Shown piece after piece: positions 36,525-48,307 of a stretch of DNA of 55,683 bases. The notes beneath the pieces were generated by a model, which worked only from the letters and a program-made list of their open reading frames with translations, had not been told where the DNA came from and made no database searches. The position numbers and the translations under genes are program-made. How positions within the stretch are numbered: position 1 is the stretch's first letter; each line of letters opens with the position of its first letter. The stretch spans positions 1 to 55,683 of the forward strand of contig NVWU01000026.1 of assembly GCA_002733765.1 (NCBI GenBank), read 5' to 3'. The stretch is from Colwellia sp. Its GTDB lineage: Bacteria > Pseudomonadota > Gammaproteobacteria > Enterobacterales > Alteromonadaceae.

Positions 36525-37589
36525 TTAGTAATCATCTTCCAACAGTTGCAACTCTGCATCGCAGTCAAGGCGTTTACCGCCCTTAGTTATCACATTTAAC
36601 TCTGACTTAACTGATTCAGGACGACCTATTCTTGACTCTATTTTCAGGGCAACATTATCTCGACTACGTCCTAATTTTGCCCTAAAACTAGGTAAATCTT
36701 CAATTAATACCGTAATATGTTCAGGCATATTTATCGGGATAATATCACCTGCTTGTAGATCCATGACCTGACTTAACGGTAAATCTACCTCTAAAAATTT
36801 AGTATTAATATTAACCGATACATCCATAATTTCATCACGAAGTGCTTTGGACCAACGCATATCCGTATCTTCTTTATCACTTTGTACACCAGCATCAAGT
36901 AATTCTCTGATCGGTTCAAGCATTGAATAAGGTAGTGCAACATGAAAATCACCCCCACCACCATCAAGTTCAATATGAAAAGAGCTTATAACGACCACTT
37001 CAGTAGGGCTAACAATATTTGCCATAGAGGGGTTTACTTCTGAATCAAGGTATTCAAAAGAAACATCCATTACCGGAGACCATGCTTCTTTATAATCTTC
37101 AAAGATTAACTTCAGTAACATCTGAATGATACGACGTTCGGTCGGGGTAAATTCTCGGCCTTCTATTTTAGCGTGATAACGACCATCGCCACCAAAAAAA
37201 TTATCCACTAAAATAAAAACTAAACGCGCTTCCATAGTAATGAGTGCCGTTCCTTTTAAGGGACGAAAGCGCACCATATTCAAGCTTGTAGGGACAAACA
37301 GTGTATGAATATACTCACCAAACTTGATCATTTGAATGCCATTTATCGACACTTCAGCCGTGCGACGCATCATATTAAACAAACTAATACGCATGTGACG
37401 AGCAAAGCGTTCGTTGACCATTTCCAAAGTTGGCATACGACCACGAACAATACGGTCTTGTGAAGAAAAATCATAGTCAGAGCTGCCATCTTCTCGTTCA
37501 GCATCTTCTTCTATAGCTTCTTCTTCTTCAACATCATCAACACCATGTAATAGCGCATCAATTTCGTCTTGCGATAGTAAATCACTCAC
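36525..37589 (-). CDS. fliM: Flagellar motor switch protein FliM
   Basis: The 354-aa protein has the N-terminal CheY-binding peptide Leu-Ser-Gln-Asp-Glu-Ile-Asp-Ala-Leu-Leu, an acidic linker (about 18-40), a CheC-like middle domain (about 45-230) that meets FliG, and a C-terminal SpoA domain (about 250-330). It transmits the CheY-P signal to rotor direction. The start is GTG at 37589. It follows fliL by 89 bp. Confidence 0.95.
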   Translation of the reverse strand: MSDLLSQDEIDALLHGVDDVEEEEAIEEDAEREDGSSDYDFSSQDRIVRGRMPTLEMVNERFARHMRISLFNMMRRTAEVSINGIQMIKFGEYIHTLFVPTSLNMVRFRPLKGTALITMEARLVFILVDNFFGGDGRYHAKIEGREFTPTERRIIQMLLKLIFEDYKEAWSPVMDVSFEYLDSEVNPSMANIVSPTEVVVISSFHIELDGGGGDFHVALPYSMLEPIRELLDAGVQSDKEDTDMRWSKALRDEIMDVSVNINTKFLEVDLPLSQVMDLQAGDIIPINMPEHITVLIEDLPSFRAKLGRSRDNVALKIESRIGRPESVKSELNVITKGGKRLDCDAELQLLEDDY

Positions 37590-37678
37590 TGGTCATTCTC
37601 TTTTTTTTGCTTAATTTTATTCGTAACTTATTTATTCAAGCGTTACTCGAAACTTAACGTTCGAAACCTAATACGTTG

Positions 37679-38233
37679 TTATTGCATAACAAAGCCGGTA
37701 AATAAAACTTTTTCGATAGTTTTATCACCTTCAATCTCTTTCATCACTTTTTGAACGGCTGCTAATGATTGCTGTTTTAATAATTCTTTGCCAGCGCTAG
37801 TAGCTAAATCATCCGCATTCGCTTGTGAAAAAACACCTAATAAAGTACTTTCAATCAATGGTACATGCATTTTAGCATTTTCTTCATTTTCACTACCACG
37901 AGCGAGTAACTGCACACGAATTTCAACAAAACGGTCACGAGCAGCGCCGGGCACGTTAAAACGAAATGGCCTAGGCATAGGCACATAAAGCGCGCTACCC
38001 ATTTGGGCACCTTCCGTTTCAGTCTTACTTTCTGAACCCGAAGAATCACTATCTAATGCTGAATCAAGTTGTTCTGGAGTAGCACTATCTCCTCCCATGA
38101 AAAAGAAATAACCTCCACCAGCTGCGCCAAGTAAAACAACAACAGCAACAATAATAATAATCATTTTTTTCTTTTTGCCCGTGCCTGTGCCATCTAGCTC
38201 TAAATCAGCTTCTTTACCTTTTTCTTCAGCCAT
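37679..38233 (-). CDS. fliL: Flagellar basal-body protein FliL
   Basis: The 184-aa protein has a charged cytoplasmic N-terminus, a transmembrane helix (about 24-44, followed by a Gly-Gly-Gly-Tyr-Phe-Phe-Phe turn), an acidic Ser/Glu-rich spacer (about 52-75) and a periplasmic FliL domain (about 85-184). It rings the stator and helps torque. Length is typical for polar-flagellum bacteria. It lies between fliK and fliM. Confidence 0.93.
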   Translation of the reverse strand: MAEEKGKEADLELDGTGTGKKKKMIIIIVAVVVLLGAAGGGYFFFMGGDSATPEQLDSALDSDSSGSESKTETEGAQMGSALYVPMPRPFRFNVPGAARDRFVEIRVQLLARGSENEENAKMHVPLIESTLLGVFSQANADDLATSAGKELLKQQSLAAVQKVMKEIEGDKTIEKVLFTGFVMQ

Positions 38234-38367
38234 AAGTACCCTTTATAATTCGCTTTAGTCTACATTGCCAAATATTATCGTTAGATAATATCCTTGAATA
38301 GCATTCTAGCCAATGTGTTTCATCAACTTAATAGCATTTAGCTTAATTTCTCTACTTTTATTGCCAC

Positions 38368-40440
<2,073 letters not shown>

Positions 40441-40511
40441 AATCCCAATCACTAAGTATTTAATCATTCATTAAGCTAGAATGTTTTTTGGCTCTCTTTA
40501 CTTATTGAATA

Positions 40512-40528
40512 AGCAAGAATCATTCCGT
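40512..40528 (-). promoter_or_regulatory. Candidate sigma-54-type promoter upstream of fliK
   Basis: Read on the minus strand: ACGGAATGATTCTTGCT, with GG at 40526-40525, ten bases, GC at 40514-40513, and TTGC at -12. The -24 half (CGGAAT) is weaker than consensus. Predicted start is near 40502, about 60 bases before the fliK ATG. In Vibrio polar systems fliK begins its own sigma-54 unit, which supports it. Confidence 0.5.
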
Positions 40529-40547
40529 TATAGTTATAACTAAACAG

Positions 40548-41003
40548 TTAACAACTCGATTTACGTCGTAAAAATTGTTGTGTGGCTATTTCATCAAACA
40601 TAGCTTGCTCTTTTTTATTTTCAACCTTAATTAAAGCAAGGTGACGTTTCTTAGCAAGCATCTCAACGGCCTGTACTTTTTGTCTTTGTTTAAGCCATAA
40701 TTTTTTACTTTGCTCTGCTAACGCTTTAGCTTGTTGCATAGCAATTTTTACTTGCTCAGAAGCGTAATCAAGCTTACTAATAAAAGCATGATAATGATTA
40801 TAAGTTGCACTATCTAAACCAACACTTGAGCGTTCGCTTAATCGTTTCATATATTCTAAGCGATAATCCGCAACGCTTTGCAGCCGAATTAAGTTTTGCT
40901 GATAGTCATTTTCCGCACTACGTAAGGTATTAGCTGCAAGTTCTTCTTTAGATTGCTCAAATTTTAATAACGTGTCTAGTTGCTTATTTTTACTCGCAGC
41001 CAT
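40548..41003 (-). CDS. fliJ: Flagellar export protein FliJ
   Basis: The 151-aa product is counted from the ATG at 41003 (AGGA nine bases upstream; the longer frame to 41024 contains this ribosome site inside it). It is one long two-helix coiled coil rich in Gln, Lys, Glu and Ala, as in Salmonella FliJ. It inserts into the FliI hexamer and contacts FlhA to promote proton-driven export. It lies between fliI and fliK, the conserved position. Confidence 0.9.
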   Translation of the reverse strand: MAASKNKQLDTLLKFEQSKEELAANTLRSAENDYQQNLIRLQSVADYRLEYMKRLSERSSVGLDSATYNHYHAFISKLDYASEQVKIAMQQAKALAEQSKKLWLKQRQKVQAVEMLAKKRHLALIKVENKKEQAMFDEIATQQFLRRKSSC

Positions 41004-41097
41004 AATGATGTTTCCTAAGTGCATTTGCCTATTTATCTTAACATTCTCTTTGAAAATATCTCTTTCATACCTATAGCCAAGCCTTTAAAGATTCAGC

Positions 41098-41119
41098 TTC
41101 AAGTGAAACGGGTATATAC
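41098..41119. repeat. Solo end of the MITE-like family between fliI and fliJ
   Basis: This 22-base stretch matches the right terminus of element A1 (18610-18631) with two mismatches, sharing TTCAAGTG and TATATAC. Only this end is present in the 127-bp gap, so it is a remnant, an internally deleted copy, or a shared regulatory motif. Confidence 0.5.
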
Positions 41120-41130
41120 GTTAACTCGAC

Positions 41131-42504
41131 TTACGTTGGCATATTTACATTCACATTCGCTTGGCTATTCGCGGTGGCCGCGGCAATAATTTCTTTCAAT
41201 TGCTGTAAACTTAACTCATACGGGATAACTTCTTGCATTTGCTGTTGTAAGAAAAAATTAATTACGGGTAAAACATTAATCGCTTGATCGATTCTTGGAT
41301 CATTTCCTTTGGTATAAGCACCAATAGCGATGAGGTCTTTATTTTGTTGATAAAGTGAATAAATTTGCTTTAGTTGTCGTGCAAGATCTTGATGTTCTTT
41401 ACTTGTTACCATCGGCATTACCCGAGAAATTGAGCCTTCAATATCTACCGCAGGATAATGACCTGCATCGGCTAATTCTCGCGACAAAACGATATGACCA
41501 TCTAAAATGGCACGCGCAGCATCCGCAATAGGATCTTGTAAATCATCACCTTCTGTTAACACTGTATAAAACGCTGTAATTGAACCTTGTCCTTCACCAC
41601 CATTACCCGCACGTTCAACTAACTGCGGTAATTTAGAAAATACCGAAGGTGGATAACCTTTAGTTGCGGGTGGCTCACCAACCGCAAGGGCTATTTCACG
41701 TTGCGCTTGCGCGTAACGTGTTAAAGAGTCTAGTAATAACAGTACATTAAAACCTTTATCGCGAAAGTATTCACTAATTTGCACTGCAGTTTCACAACCT
41801 TTTAAACGCATTAACGGTGAGTTATCCGCTGGTGCTGCAACCACAACTGACTTAGCCCGTCCTTCTTCACCAAGAATTTCTTCAATAAACTCTTTAACTT
41901 CTCGGCCACGCTCTCCCACAAGACCAACGACAATAACGTCTGCTGTTGTGCCGCGAGTCATCATGCCCATCAGTACACTTTTACCGACACCTGAGCCAGC
42001 AAACAATCCCATTCGTTGACCTTTGCCAACCGTAATAAAACTGTTAATCGCACGTACACCCACATCAAGTGGCTCAGTAATGGCGCGCCGAGATAAAGGG
42101 TTTATAGGGCTATTATCCGCTTGATATTCCTCATCATGTTTAATTGGGCCTTTACCGTCAAGCGGTTTTCCGATGCCATTAATTACTCGCCCTAATAAAT
42201 TCATCGACAAAGGTAAATGCAGTTTAGTTGACACAGGTAAGACACGAGCGCCGGGTAGTACACCACGTAAACTTTCTTCAGGCATTAGGTAGGTTATCTC
42301 TTGGGCAAAGCCTACCACTTCGGCTAATAAATCGCCCTGCGCCGTTTCAACCAAACATTGGCTGCCGATATGCGCTTTTACTCCTACCGCTTCCAATGTT
42401 AAGCCAACAACACGAACCAAACGTCCGGCAACGGGCTCTTTAAACGGGTGGATAAAATTTTGACAGTCTTTCAACCGTTCGCTAATGCGTAGGCTATCTA
42501 CCAT
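41131..42504 (-). CDS. fliI: Flagellum-specific ATPase FliI
   Basis: The 457-aa F1-like ATPase has Walker A Gly-Ser-Gly-Val-Gly-Lys-Ser, the Gly-Glu-Arg-Gly-Arg-Glu-Val motif, and Walker B Leu-Leu-Leu-Leu-Asp-Ser-Leu-Thr-Arg. It is closely related to the beta subunit of ATP synthase but lacks its C-terminal signatures. It unloads export substrates at the gate with FliH and FliJ. It lies 91 bp after fliH. Confidence 0.95.
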   Translation of the reverse strand: MVDSLRISERLKDCQNFIHPFKEPVAGRLVRVVGLTLEAVGVKAHIGSQCLVETAQGDLLAEVVGFAQEITYLMPEESLRGVLPGARVLPVSTKLHLPLSMNLLGRVINGIGKPLDGKGPIKHDEEYQADNSPINPLSRRAITEPLDVGVRAINSFITVGKGQRMGLFAGSGVGKSVLMGMMTRGTTADVIVVGLVGERGREVKEFIEEILGEEGRAKSVVVAAPADNSPLMRLKGCETAVQISEYFRDKGFNVLLLLDSLTRYAQAQREIALAVGEPPATKGYPPSVFSKLPQLVERAGNGGEGQGSITAFYTVLTEGDDLQDPIADAARAILDGHIVLSRELADAGHYPAVDIEGSISRVMPMVTSKEHQDLARQLKQIYSLYQQNKDLIAIGAYTKGNDPRIDQAINVLPVINFFLQQQMQEVIPYELSLQQLKEIIAAATANSQANVNVNMPT

Positions 42505-42595
42505 GTTGACCTTGTTCCTAAATTAACGCTAATACAGCTGCATCCAGTGTCATACTGTCAAACGACTGATTCCGCCTGAGCTACTTGTCGAATGG

Positions 42596-43381
42596 TTATT
42601 GATGCAAAGCATCTTGCAAGAAAGATTCCAAAACTTGCTTAAGGCGTGATTTCATCTGTAAATCAATATTTGAGGTACTATTCTCTATTTGGCAGCTACC
42701 AGGCGTTAGTTGTGGTGCAGGTAATAATTGCCAACCACTTTCTTTGATATGTTGCTCACCAAATTGCTGTTCAACGTGTTTAATATCATCAGGATGTAAA
42801 TGAATTTGTGTGTTAACGTCATTGCCTGGCAAGGATTTAATACCTGTGGCAATAGCGGCTATTAAAATATCGGGATTAGTTTTTGCTTCTTGTAGAACGA
42901 CCGCCTCGGTCAATTGAACGACTAAGTTTAACAGTTGATCTTCTACATTTTTTTCAACGCTAGCGAGAGGTTTATCAAGCTGTTCAATTAAGCTTTGCCA
43001 TCTTTCACTTAAATTATCAATCGCGTCCTTTCCTTGTGCTAAACCTTTTTCATTGCCTTCTTCTACCCCTTTAACGGTACCTTCAGTTAGCCCTTGAGCC
43101 TTACCCTCTTCATAACCTTTAGTAAAACCTTCTTCTTTACCTTGGTTAAAGCCTTCTTCATGAGCCGCTTGCCTGATCGCTTCAATATCTTCAGCCGTTA
43201 GCGGTTTAGGCTCTATAAACTCTTCTTCTGGTGGCTCATATCGCCAGTTTACTTTTTTACCAAAAGCATTGGTATAACCCACTTGATCTGTAGTTGGCTG
43301 TGTTTCTACATTAGGCAACGACCATACATCTAAATCATCTTGTTGAGCTGCTTTAATAATACGTGCTGGCGCTTTACTCAT
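42596..43381 (-). CDS. fliH: Flagellar assembly protein FliH
   Basis: The 261-aa protein has a proline/acid-rich N-terminus, then a run of Gly-xxx-Gly repeats (about 75-125, Glu-Gly-Phe-x-x-Gly-Lys-Glu-Glu-Gly pattern), which is the FliH helix-packing signature. The C-terminal FliI-binding domain spans about 150-255. It inhibits and positions the ATPase and docks it to FliN at the C-ring. It lies between fliG and fliI. Confidence 0.92.
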   Translation of the reverse strand: MSKAPARIIKAAQQDDLDVWSLPNVETQPTTDQVGYTNAFGKKVNWRYEPPEEEFIEPKPLTAEDIEAIRQAAHEEGFNQGKEEGFTKGYEEGKAQGLTEGTVKGVEEGNEKGLAQGKDAIDNLSERWQSLIEQLDKPLASVEKNVEDQLLNLVVQLTEAVVLQEAKTNPDILIAAIATGIKSLPGNDVNTQIHLHPDDIKHVEQQFGEQHIKESGWQLLPAPQLTPGSCQIENSTSNIDLQMKSRLKQVLESFLQDALHQ

Positions 43382-43428
43382 TTGCTAAAACCTTATTTTG
43401 TTCGATTAAAGTCCGATCTATAAAAACA

Positions 43429-44484
43429 TTATAAGAACTCATCACCACCACCACCACCGCCAAGCATAATTTCTCCGGCGTCAGATAATCGTTGGGCAAC
43501 AGCAAGAATTTCTTTTTGTGCGGCTTCAACTTCACTAATACGTACAGGTCCCATCGCTTCAAGATCATCTGCCAACATTTCGGCAGCACGTTTAGACATA
43601 TTACCGAGAATTTTCTCTTTCAATGCTTCGTCTGTACCTTTAATAGCCTTCATTAATGCATCTTGTTGTACTTCACGCAATATCGCTTGTATGCCTCTGT
43701 CATCAACATCGACTAAGTTGTCAAATACAAACATTAAATCTTGAATCTGTTGACTCATTTCTTCATCACTTTCACGAATAGCATCCATTAGCATGCCTTC
43801 AACGTTAGTGTCTAAGTAGTTCATTATATCCGCTGCCGCTTTCAGTCCACCCATTTTCGCAGCTTGTGCGCCTGCTTGTCCGGCGAACTGTTTCTCCATT
43901 ATTTCATTTAATTCTTGTAATGCCGCAGGTTGCACTTCTTCTAAATTAGCAATGCGCATCATTAAATCTAAACGAACCTTGTCAGAGAATTGACTCATAA
44001 TTTCAGCCGATTGTTCTGCATCTAAATACGATAATACAATGGTTTGAATTTGTGGATGTTCATTACGAATGATATTTGCGACTTGCTTAGAGTCCATCCA
44101 TTTCAATGAATCTAAACCTTTAGCGCCACCACCCATAACAATTTGATCAATCAAGTTACCTGCTTTATCTTCACCTAAAGCAGCGGTTAAAGCTTTACGT
44201 ACAAACTCTTCACTTTGAAACCCGATCGTAGAAAAATTTTGAATCTCATGGATAAACTGTTTATGTACAGCCGTAATTTTTTCTTGGGTAAAGTCTTCCA
44301 TTCCAGCCATAACCATGCCGACTTGTTGTACTTGTTTGGGTTCAAGGTGCTTTAATATTTGCGCGGCATCTTCTTCTGACAAACTGAGTAATAAAATAGC
44401 CGCTTTTTCTGAGCCATCTAATTTTTCAACATCAAAGCCTGCTGGAGCTGTGGTTAATTCACCTACTTCTGTTTCATCACTCAT
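43429..44484 (-). CDS. fliG: Flagellar motor switch protein FliG
   Basis: The 351-aa protein has N-terminal (about 20-110), middle (about 125-205) and C-terminal (about 210-340) armadillo-like domains. The C-terminal domain carries charged residues facing the stator. A Gly-rich tail (six Gly in eight residues) precedes the final Asp-Glu-Phe-Leu. It couples FliF to FliM and generates torque with MotC. Its start overlaps the fliF end by eight bases. Confidence 0.95.
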   Translation of the reverse strand: MSDETEVGELTTAPAGFDVEKLDGSEKAAILLLSLSEEDAAQILKHLEPKQVQQVGMVMAGMEDFTQEKITAVHKQFIHEIQNFSTIGFQSEEFVRKALTAALGEDKAGNLIDQIVMGGGAKGLDSLKWMDSKQVANIIRNEHPQIQTIVLSYLDAEQSAEIMSQFSDKVRLDLMMRIANLEEVQPAALQELNEIMEKQFAGQAGAQAAKMGGLKAAADIMNYLDTNVEGMLMDAIRESDEEMSQQIQDLMFVFDNLVDVDDRGIQAILREVQQDALMKAIKGTDEALKEKILGNMSKRAAEMLADDLEAMGPVRISEVEAAQKEILAVAQRLSDAGEIMLGGGGGGDEFL

Positions 44485-46231
44485 CTTCGTTCAACCAACT
44501 TTTAACTACTTGGGACGATAATTCTGGTTCATTAGCCACGAGTGCTCGAACCGCTTTTAGTACATCTTCATCACGATGAAGATCAGGTAATTGTAAACTG
44601 CCATCAGGTGCAAAACCAACATTGCCCGCATCAAATTCAGATGTCAGCATATCCATTGTTTCATCACCTAAGTCAATATGGCTATCAAGAGACTTGTCGC
44701 CATAATCTTCTGGTGTTTGATCAGGATATATTAATCGTTTTAACATCGGACGGACAACAGCGACAATCAAAACAATAATAACAAGTGCGCCCATCACCAA
44801 TTTAAGTATTTTGATAAACCAAGGTTGCTCCCATATTGGCACTTCAGCTATCGCACCAAAGTTTGAGCGAGTAAAAGGAATGGTCACCACCTCTAAAACA
44901 TCACCACGTTGTAAGTCAAAACCAATACTACCTTGTAATAATCGTCGTATAGCAGCAATTTCAGTAACACTTCTTGGCTCTTTAGCGACGGTAGTAGCAA
45001 CACCTTCTTCAACTTCACCATCTGTATTTACGGGTGCTGATGTAATAGGGCTGTTGACGTAATCAAGCGCGACTGAAACACTAACTCGACGAATAACTGC
45101 ACCTTGCTGTTTAGTATGACTAATTGCTTCATCAAGTTCATAATTTTTAGTTGACTCAACATGCTTCCTACTCGGCATTGACCGTTTCTTCATCGCTGTT
45201 GCATCTTCTGGAATACTTGACTCTAACGGTGGCTGATTGCTTAATGCACCAGGAATACCACCTAACATACCACCAATAGTATTATCTTCAACTTTCATTT
45301 CACTACGCAAAGCAGGTAAGTCGGCATTATAACGACGGGCAGTTTCTTCTGTGTGAGTAAAATCCATACTGACATCAACTTGCGCAGTGTAATTGCCTAA
45401 ACCCACGATAGGAATAAGAATGGTATCGATTTTATCCATATATTCTTGTTCGCGCTTTTGCTCAAGATCGAACTCATTACGTGAGCGTGACGAAATAGAG
45501 TTTTGACTACCCGAATTAAGTAATCGTCCATTTTGATCGGTGACGGTGACACGGTTAGGACTTAAGCCTTGAACTGCTGAAGCGATAATATCAACCACGG
45601 CGTCCACTTCTTCTGCAGATAATAACCGACCGCGCTGTAATGTTAATACGACAGTAGCAGACGGATTTTTTTCACGGCGGGCAAAAATATTCTCTTTAGG
45701 GATAGCAAGTAATACTTTAGCACGTGAAATACTTTGTAATTGTTCAATAGTATTGGCAAGTTGTAACTCTCGACCATATTTTAGTCGCTCTCGTTCCATA
45801 CGCTGACTGACACCAAAGCCCATATCCTTCATAAGAATGTCATTGCCTTGACGGGGTTCATTTGTTAACCCTTCACGAGCTAAAAGCAATTTAATATTTT
45901 GATATTCACTGGTTGGAACAGAGATAGTATTATTTTCTTGACGATATTCCACTTGATTCGCATCAAGAAAATCCAGCGTTTTAATTAACTGTTCAGTAGG
46001 TAACTTTGATAAAAAACGATAATCAGGTTCATTGGCAAGTATGATAACGAAAACAGCAATGGCTAAACAAATTGATAAAGCAACGACTAAGGTAAGTTGA
46101 CGTAATATATCAACATTGCCTAGTTTTGCTGCAAAACCTGATTTTTGCTCCTCTATCGCACTATTGTCGCCAGAGTCACTAGCAATCATTTCACCGCTAT
46201 CACTTGCTACCATTGAACTTGTCTCAGCCAC
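44477..46231 (-). CDS. fliF: Flagellar MS-ring protein FliF
   Basis: The 584-aa protein has two transmembrane helices (about 48-70 and 468-490) around a large periplasmic part with ring-building motifs. The periplasmic part includes the YscJ/FliF domain (about 75-245) and a second domain with a Pro/Ser-rich middle. The C-terminal cytoplasmic tail, ending in Leu-Asn-Glu-Asp-Glu, binds FliG. It is the first ring of the basal body. Start is GTG at 46231 with GGAG upstream. The 157-bp gap to fliE holds a dispersed repeat. Confidence 0.94.
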   Translation of the reverse strand: MAETSSMVASDSGEMIASDSGDNSAIEEQKSGFAAKLGNVDILRQLTLVVALSICLAIAVFVIILANEPDYRFLSKLPTEQLIKTLDFLDANQVEYRQENNTISVPTSEYQNIKLLLAREGLTNEPRQGNDILMKDMGFGVSQRMERERLKYGRELQLANTIEQLQSISRAKVLLAIPKENIFARREKNPSATVVLTLQRGRLLSAEEVDAVVDIIASAVQGLSPNRVTVTDQNGRLLNSGSQNSISSRSRNEFDLEQKREQEYMDKIDTILIPIVGLGNYTAQVDVSMDFTHTEETARRYNADLPALRSEMKVEDNTIGGMLGGIPGALSNQPPLESSIPEDATAMKKRSMPSRKHVESTKNYELDEAISHTKQQGAVIRRVSVSVALDYVNSPITSAPVNTDGEVEEGVATTVAKEPRSVTEIAAIRRLLQGSIGFDLQRGDVLEVVTIPFTRSNFGAIAEVPIWEQPWFIKILKLVMGALVIIVLIVAVVRPMLKRLIYPDQTPEDYGDKSLDSHIDLGDETMDMLTSEFDAGNVGFAPDGSLQLPDLHRDEDVLKAVRALVANEPELSSQVVKSWLNEDE

Positions 46232-46310
46232 TTCACTTCTCCGCTGTACTTAATTATTTCTGAATTTATTGATTATCGACTAATGTTTAGATGAGAATAA
46301 ATCATTTATA

Positions 46311-46388
46311 ACAAGGCGCTTGAATGAATAATAGTTTGCCTATTACGATTGAAAGCAACGATGTTAGAACTGATTTAAGCCATATAAA
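46311..46388. repeat. Dispersed intergenic repeat family B, copy 2
   Basis: It shares ACAAGGCGCTTGA, TAATAG and GAAAGCAACGATGTTA with 17724-17800 in the same order. It lies in the fliE-fliF gap inside the operon and reaches the fliE stop codon. Confidence 0.65.
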
Positions 46389-46751
46389 CTAGACTGGCAT
46401 GCTCATTATCTCTTTGTATGCTTCTACAAATTTATTACGAACCTGTATGGTGGCATCTAAAGCAATACCAGACTTACTTGAAGCAATCATAACTTCCGCT
46501 AAGGTAACGCTACGATCACCCATTTCAAACGCCATTTTTTTAGCGCCAGTATCTTGTGCTAACTCATTAACCGTTTTTAACGCATCTGTCAGTAAGTTAC
46601 CAAAGTCATTACTTGAATTGTTCACTTGTCCTATCGGGTTTACGCCTGACATACCCGACATATCACCACCAACAGCGGGTAGTTTATTTCCCGCAGCTTG
46701 TAGTGACATACTTTGCATTTGTGCAAATAAAGAATTAGTTTTGATATCCAT
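46389..46751 (-). CDS. fliE: Flagellar hook-basal body adaptor FliE
   Basis: The 120-aa protein has a disordered N-terminal half and a C-terminal helical domain with Val-Thr-Leu-Ala-Glu-Val-Met-Ile-Ala-Ser-Ser-Lys-Ser-Gly and Arg-Asn-Lys-Phe-Val-Glu-Ala-Tyr-Lys-Glu-Ile, the FliE signature. It joins the MS ring/export gate to the rod. It heads the fliEFGHIJ unit with a near-consensus sigma-54 site upstream. Confidence 0.95.
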   Translation of the reverse strand: MDIKTNSLFAQMQSMSLQAAGNKLPAVGGDMSGMSGVNPIGQVNNSSNDFGNLLTDALKTVNELAQDTGAKKMAFEMGDRSVTLAEVMIASSKSGIALDATIQVRNKFVEAYKEIMSMPV

Positions 46752-46814
46752 GATGGGCTCACTTGTGTCAATTTTTTGCTAAGAAAGTAGTATAACTATT
46801 GATAACAAGTGATG

Positions 46815-46832
46815 TTGCAAGCATAGTGCCAA
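46815..46832 (-). promoter_or_regulatory. Sigma-54-type promoter upstream of fliE
   Basis: Read on the minus strand: TTGGCACTATGCTTGCAA, a near-perfect match to TGGCAC-N5-TTGCA, with GG at 46830-46829 and GC at 46818-46817. Predicted start is near 46805, about 55 bases before the fliE ATG. The fliE operon is FlrA-dependent in Vibrio. Confidence 0.88.
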
Positions 46833-46880
46833 CACAAAAATAAGTAATTAGTACTAAAAGTAGCAAGTGACAATAAAAAA

Positions 46881-46910
46881 AGTCAAAGCTGGTATCAATC
46901 AGCTTTGACT
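46881..46910 (-). terminator. Intrinsic terminator of flrBC
   Basis: Perfect 11-bp stem (46881-46891 and 46900-46910, 8-base loop) followed on the minus strand by a run of six T. It lies just beyond the flrC stop and before the fliE promoter, cleanly separating the two units. Confidence 0.88.
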
Positions 46911-46966
46911 CAAAAATATTCATTAATACTGGCTTAACTCGAAACGGTTATTACTCGTAATCGTGT

Positions 46967-48307
46967 TTATGCTGGTATTTGAATACCGCAGTCACGCATT
47001 CTGGCAATTTTATAGCGTAACGTACGCGGACTAATACCCAAACGTTCTGCCACCTCTTTTCTACTGCCATGGCATGCCTGCAAGGTATCTAATATTATTT
47101 GATGCTCTTGTATTTTTAATTCACTGCCTAGCTTATCGTCGGTGATCACCTGCTGTTCTATGTCATTAACACTGGCCGTTTCAAAGTTTTCAATCATCAA
47201 ATCACTGGCATCAATAATATGATTACTGTGTAAGATAAGCGCTCTTTGAATAACATTATCAAGCTCACGCACATTACCTGGCCAACTATAAGCGTTCAAT
47301 TTACTGCGCGCAGCAGGACTAAACTCTACTACTTGGTCGCCACTTTTTTGACAATAACTGACGACTAAATGTTTAGCTAAAGGCAATATATCATCAACCC
47401 TATCCGCTAAAGGTAACCAAGTAAGTGGAAAAACATTTAAGCGATAATATAAATCTTCTCTAAAATCGCCTTTGCTCACCGCTTCGGTAAGGTTACGGTT
47501 GCTAGTCGCAATAACACGCACATCGAGATGAATTGTTTTTCTACCGCCTAACCGCTCGACTTCTCGCTCTTGTAAAACCCGTAAAATTTTAGCTTGTAGG
47601 CTTAAATCCATTTCAGTTATTTCATCAAGTAATATTGTACCACCTTGGGCTTGTTCAAATTTTCCAGGGCAGGCTTGAATTGCGCCAGTAAATGCACCTT
47701 TCTCATAACCAAATAATGTTGCTTCTAACATGTTTTCTGGAATAGCCGCACAGTTAATGGCAACAAAGGGTTGTTTCGCCCGTGGAGAGTTATTATGAAC
47801 ATATTGAGCCAAAACTTCTTTACCTGAGCCGCTTGGCCCAAGCACCATTACTGATGCTTCAGTGGTAGCGACTTTGCGTGCTAAGTTTAATAGTGCAATG
47901 CTGTGCTTATCGGCAACAATAGGAGTATTTTTATTTACTTGTAACGGGGGAATATATTGACTTACCATATTCAACAATACTTCAGGTGCAAACGGCTTGG
48001 CAATATAATTACAGGCGCCATCTTTCATCGCTTGAACAGCATCATTAATTGTCCCATAGGCCGTCATTAATAATACCGGTAAACTCGACTGCTGGTTTTT
48101 GATGTTTTTTAACAAAGACAAACCTGACATACCACCCATTTGCACATCACTTACCACCAAATCAACAGACTGATTTTTTAATAATAACAATGCAGCTTCT
48201 CCGGAGTCGGCTTCAATACATTGATATTCTGCTAACGTCAGGGTATCAATTAATGCCTCCCGCAAACCGGCATCATCCTCAACAACCAGTATTTTATGAT
48301 GGTTCAT
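46967..48307 (-). CDS. flrC: Sigma-54-dependent response regulator FlrC (FleR)
   Basis: The 446-aa protein has an N-terminal receiver (D11, D12, phospho-acceptor D54), an AAA+ domain with Walker A GPSGSGKE (157-164) and the sigma-54-contact loop GAFTGA (204-209), and a C-terminal Fis-type helix-turn-helix (about 415-440). Phosphorylated by FlrB, it activates class III sigma-54 promoters (basal body and hook genes). It overlaps the flrB stop by 14 bases, so the two are coupled. Confidence 0.95.
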   Translation of the reverse strand: MNHHKILVVEDDAGLREALIDTLTLAEYQCIEADSGEAALLLLKNQSVDLVVSDVQMGGMSGLSLLKNIKNQQSSLPVLLMTAYGTINDAVQAMKDGACNYIAKPFAPEVLLNMVSQYIPPLQVNKNTPIVADKHSIALLNLARKVATTEASVMVLGPSGSGKEVLAQYVHNNSPRAKQPFVAINCAAIPENMLEATLFGYEKGAFTGAIQACPGKFEQAQGGTILLDEITEMDLSLQAKILRVLQEREVERLGGRKTIHLDVRVIATSNRNLTEAVSKGDFREDLYYRLNVFPLTWLPLADRVDDILPLAKHLVVSYCQKSGDQVVEFSPAARSKLNAYSWPGNVRELDNVIQRALILHSNHIIDASDLMIENFETASVNDIEQQVITDDKLGSELKIQEHQIILDTLQACHGSRKEVAERLGISPRTLRYKIARMRDCGIQIPA

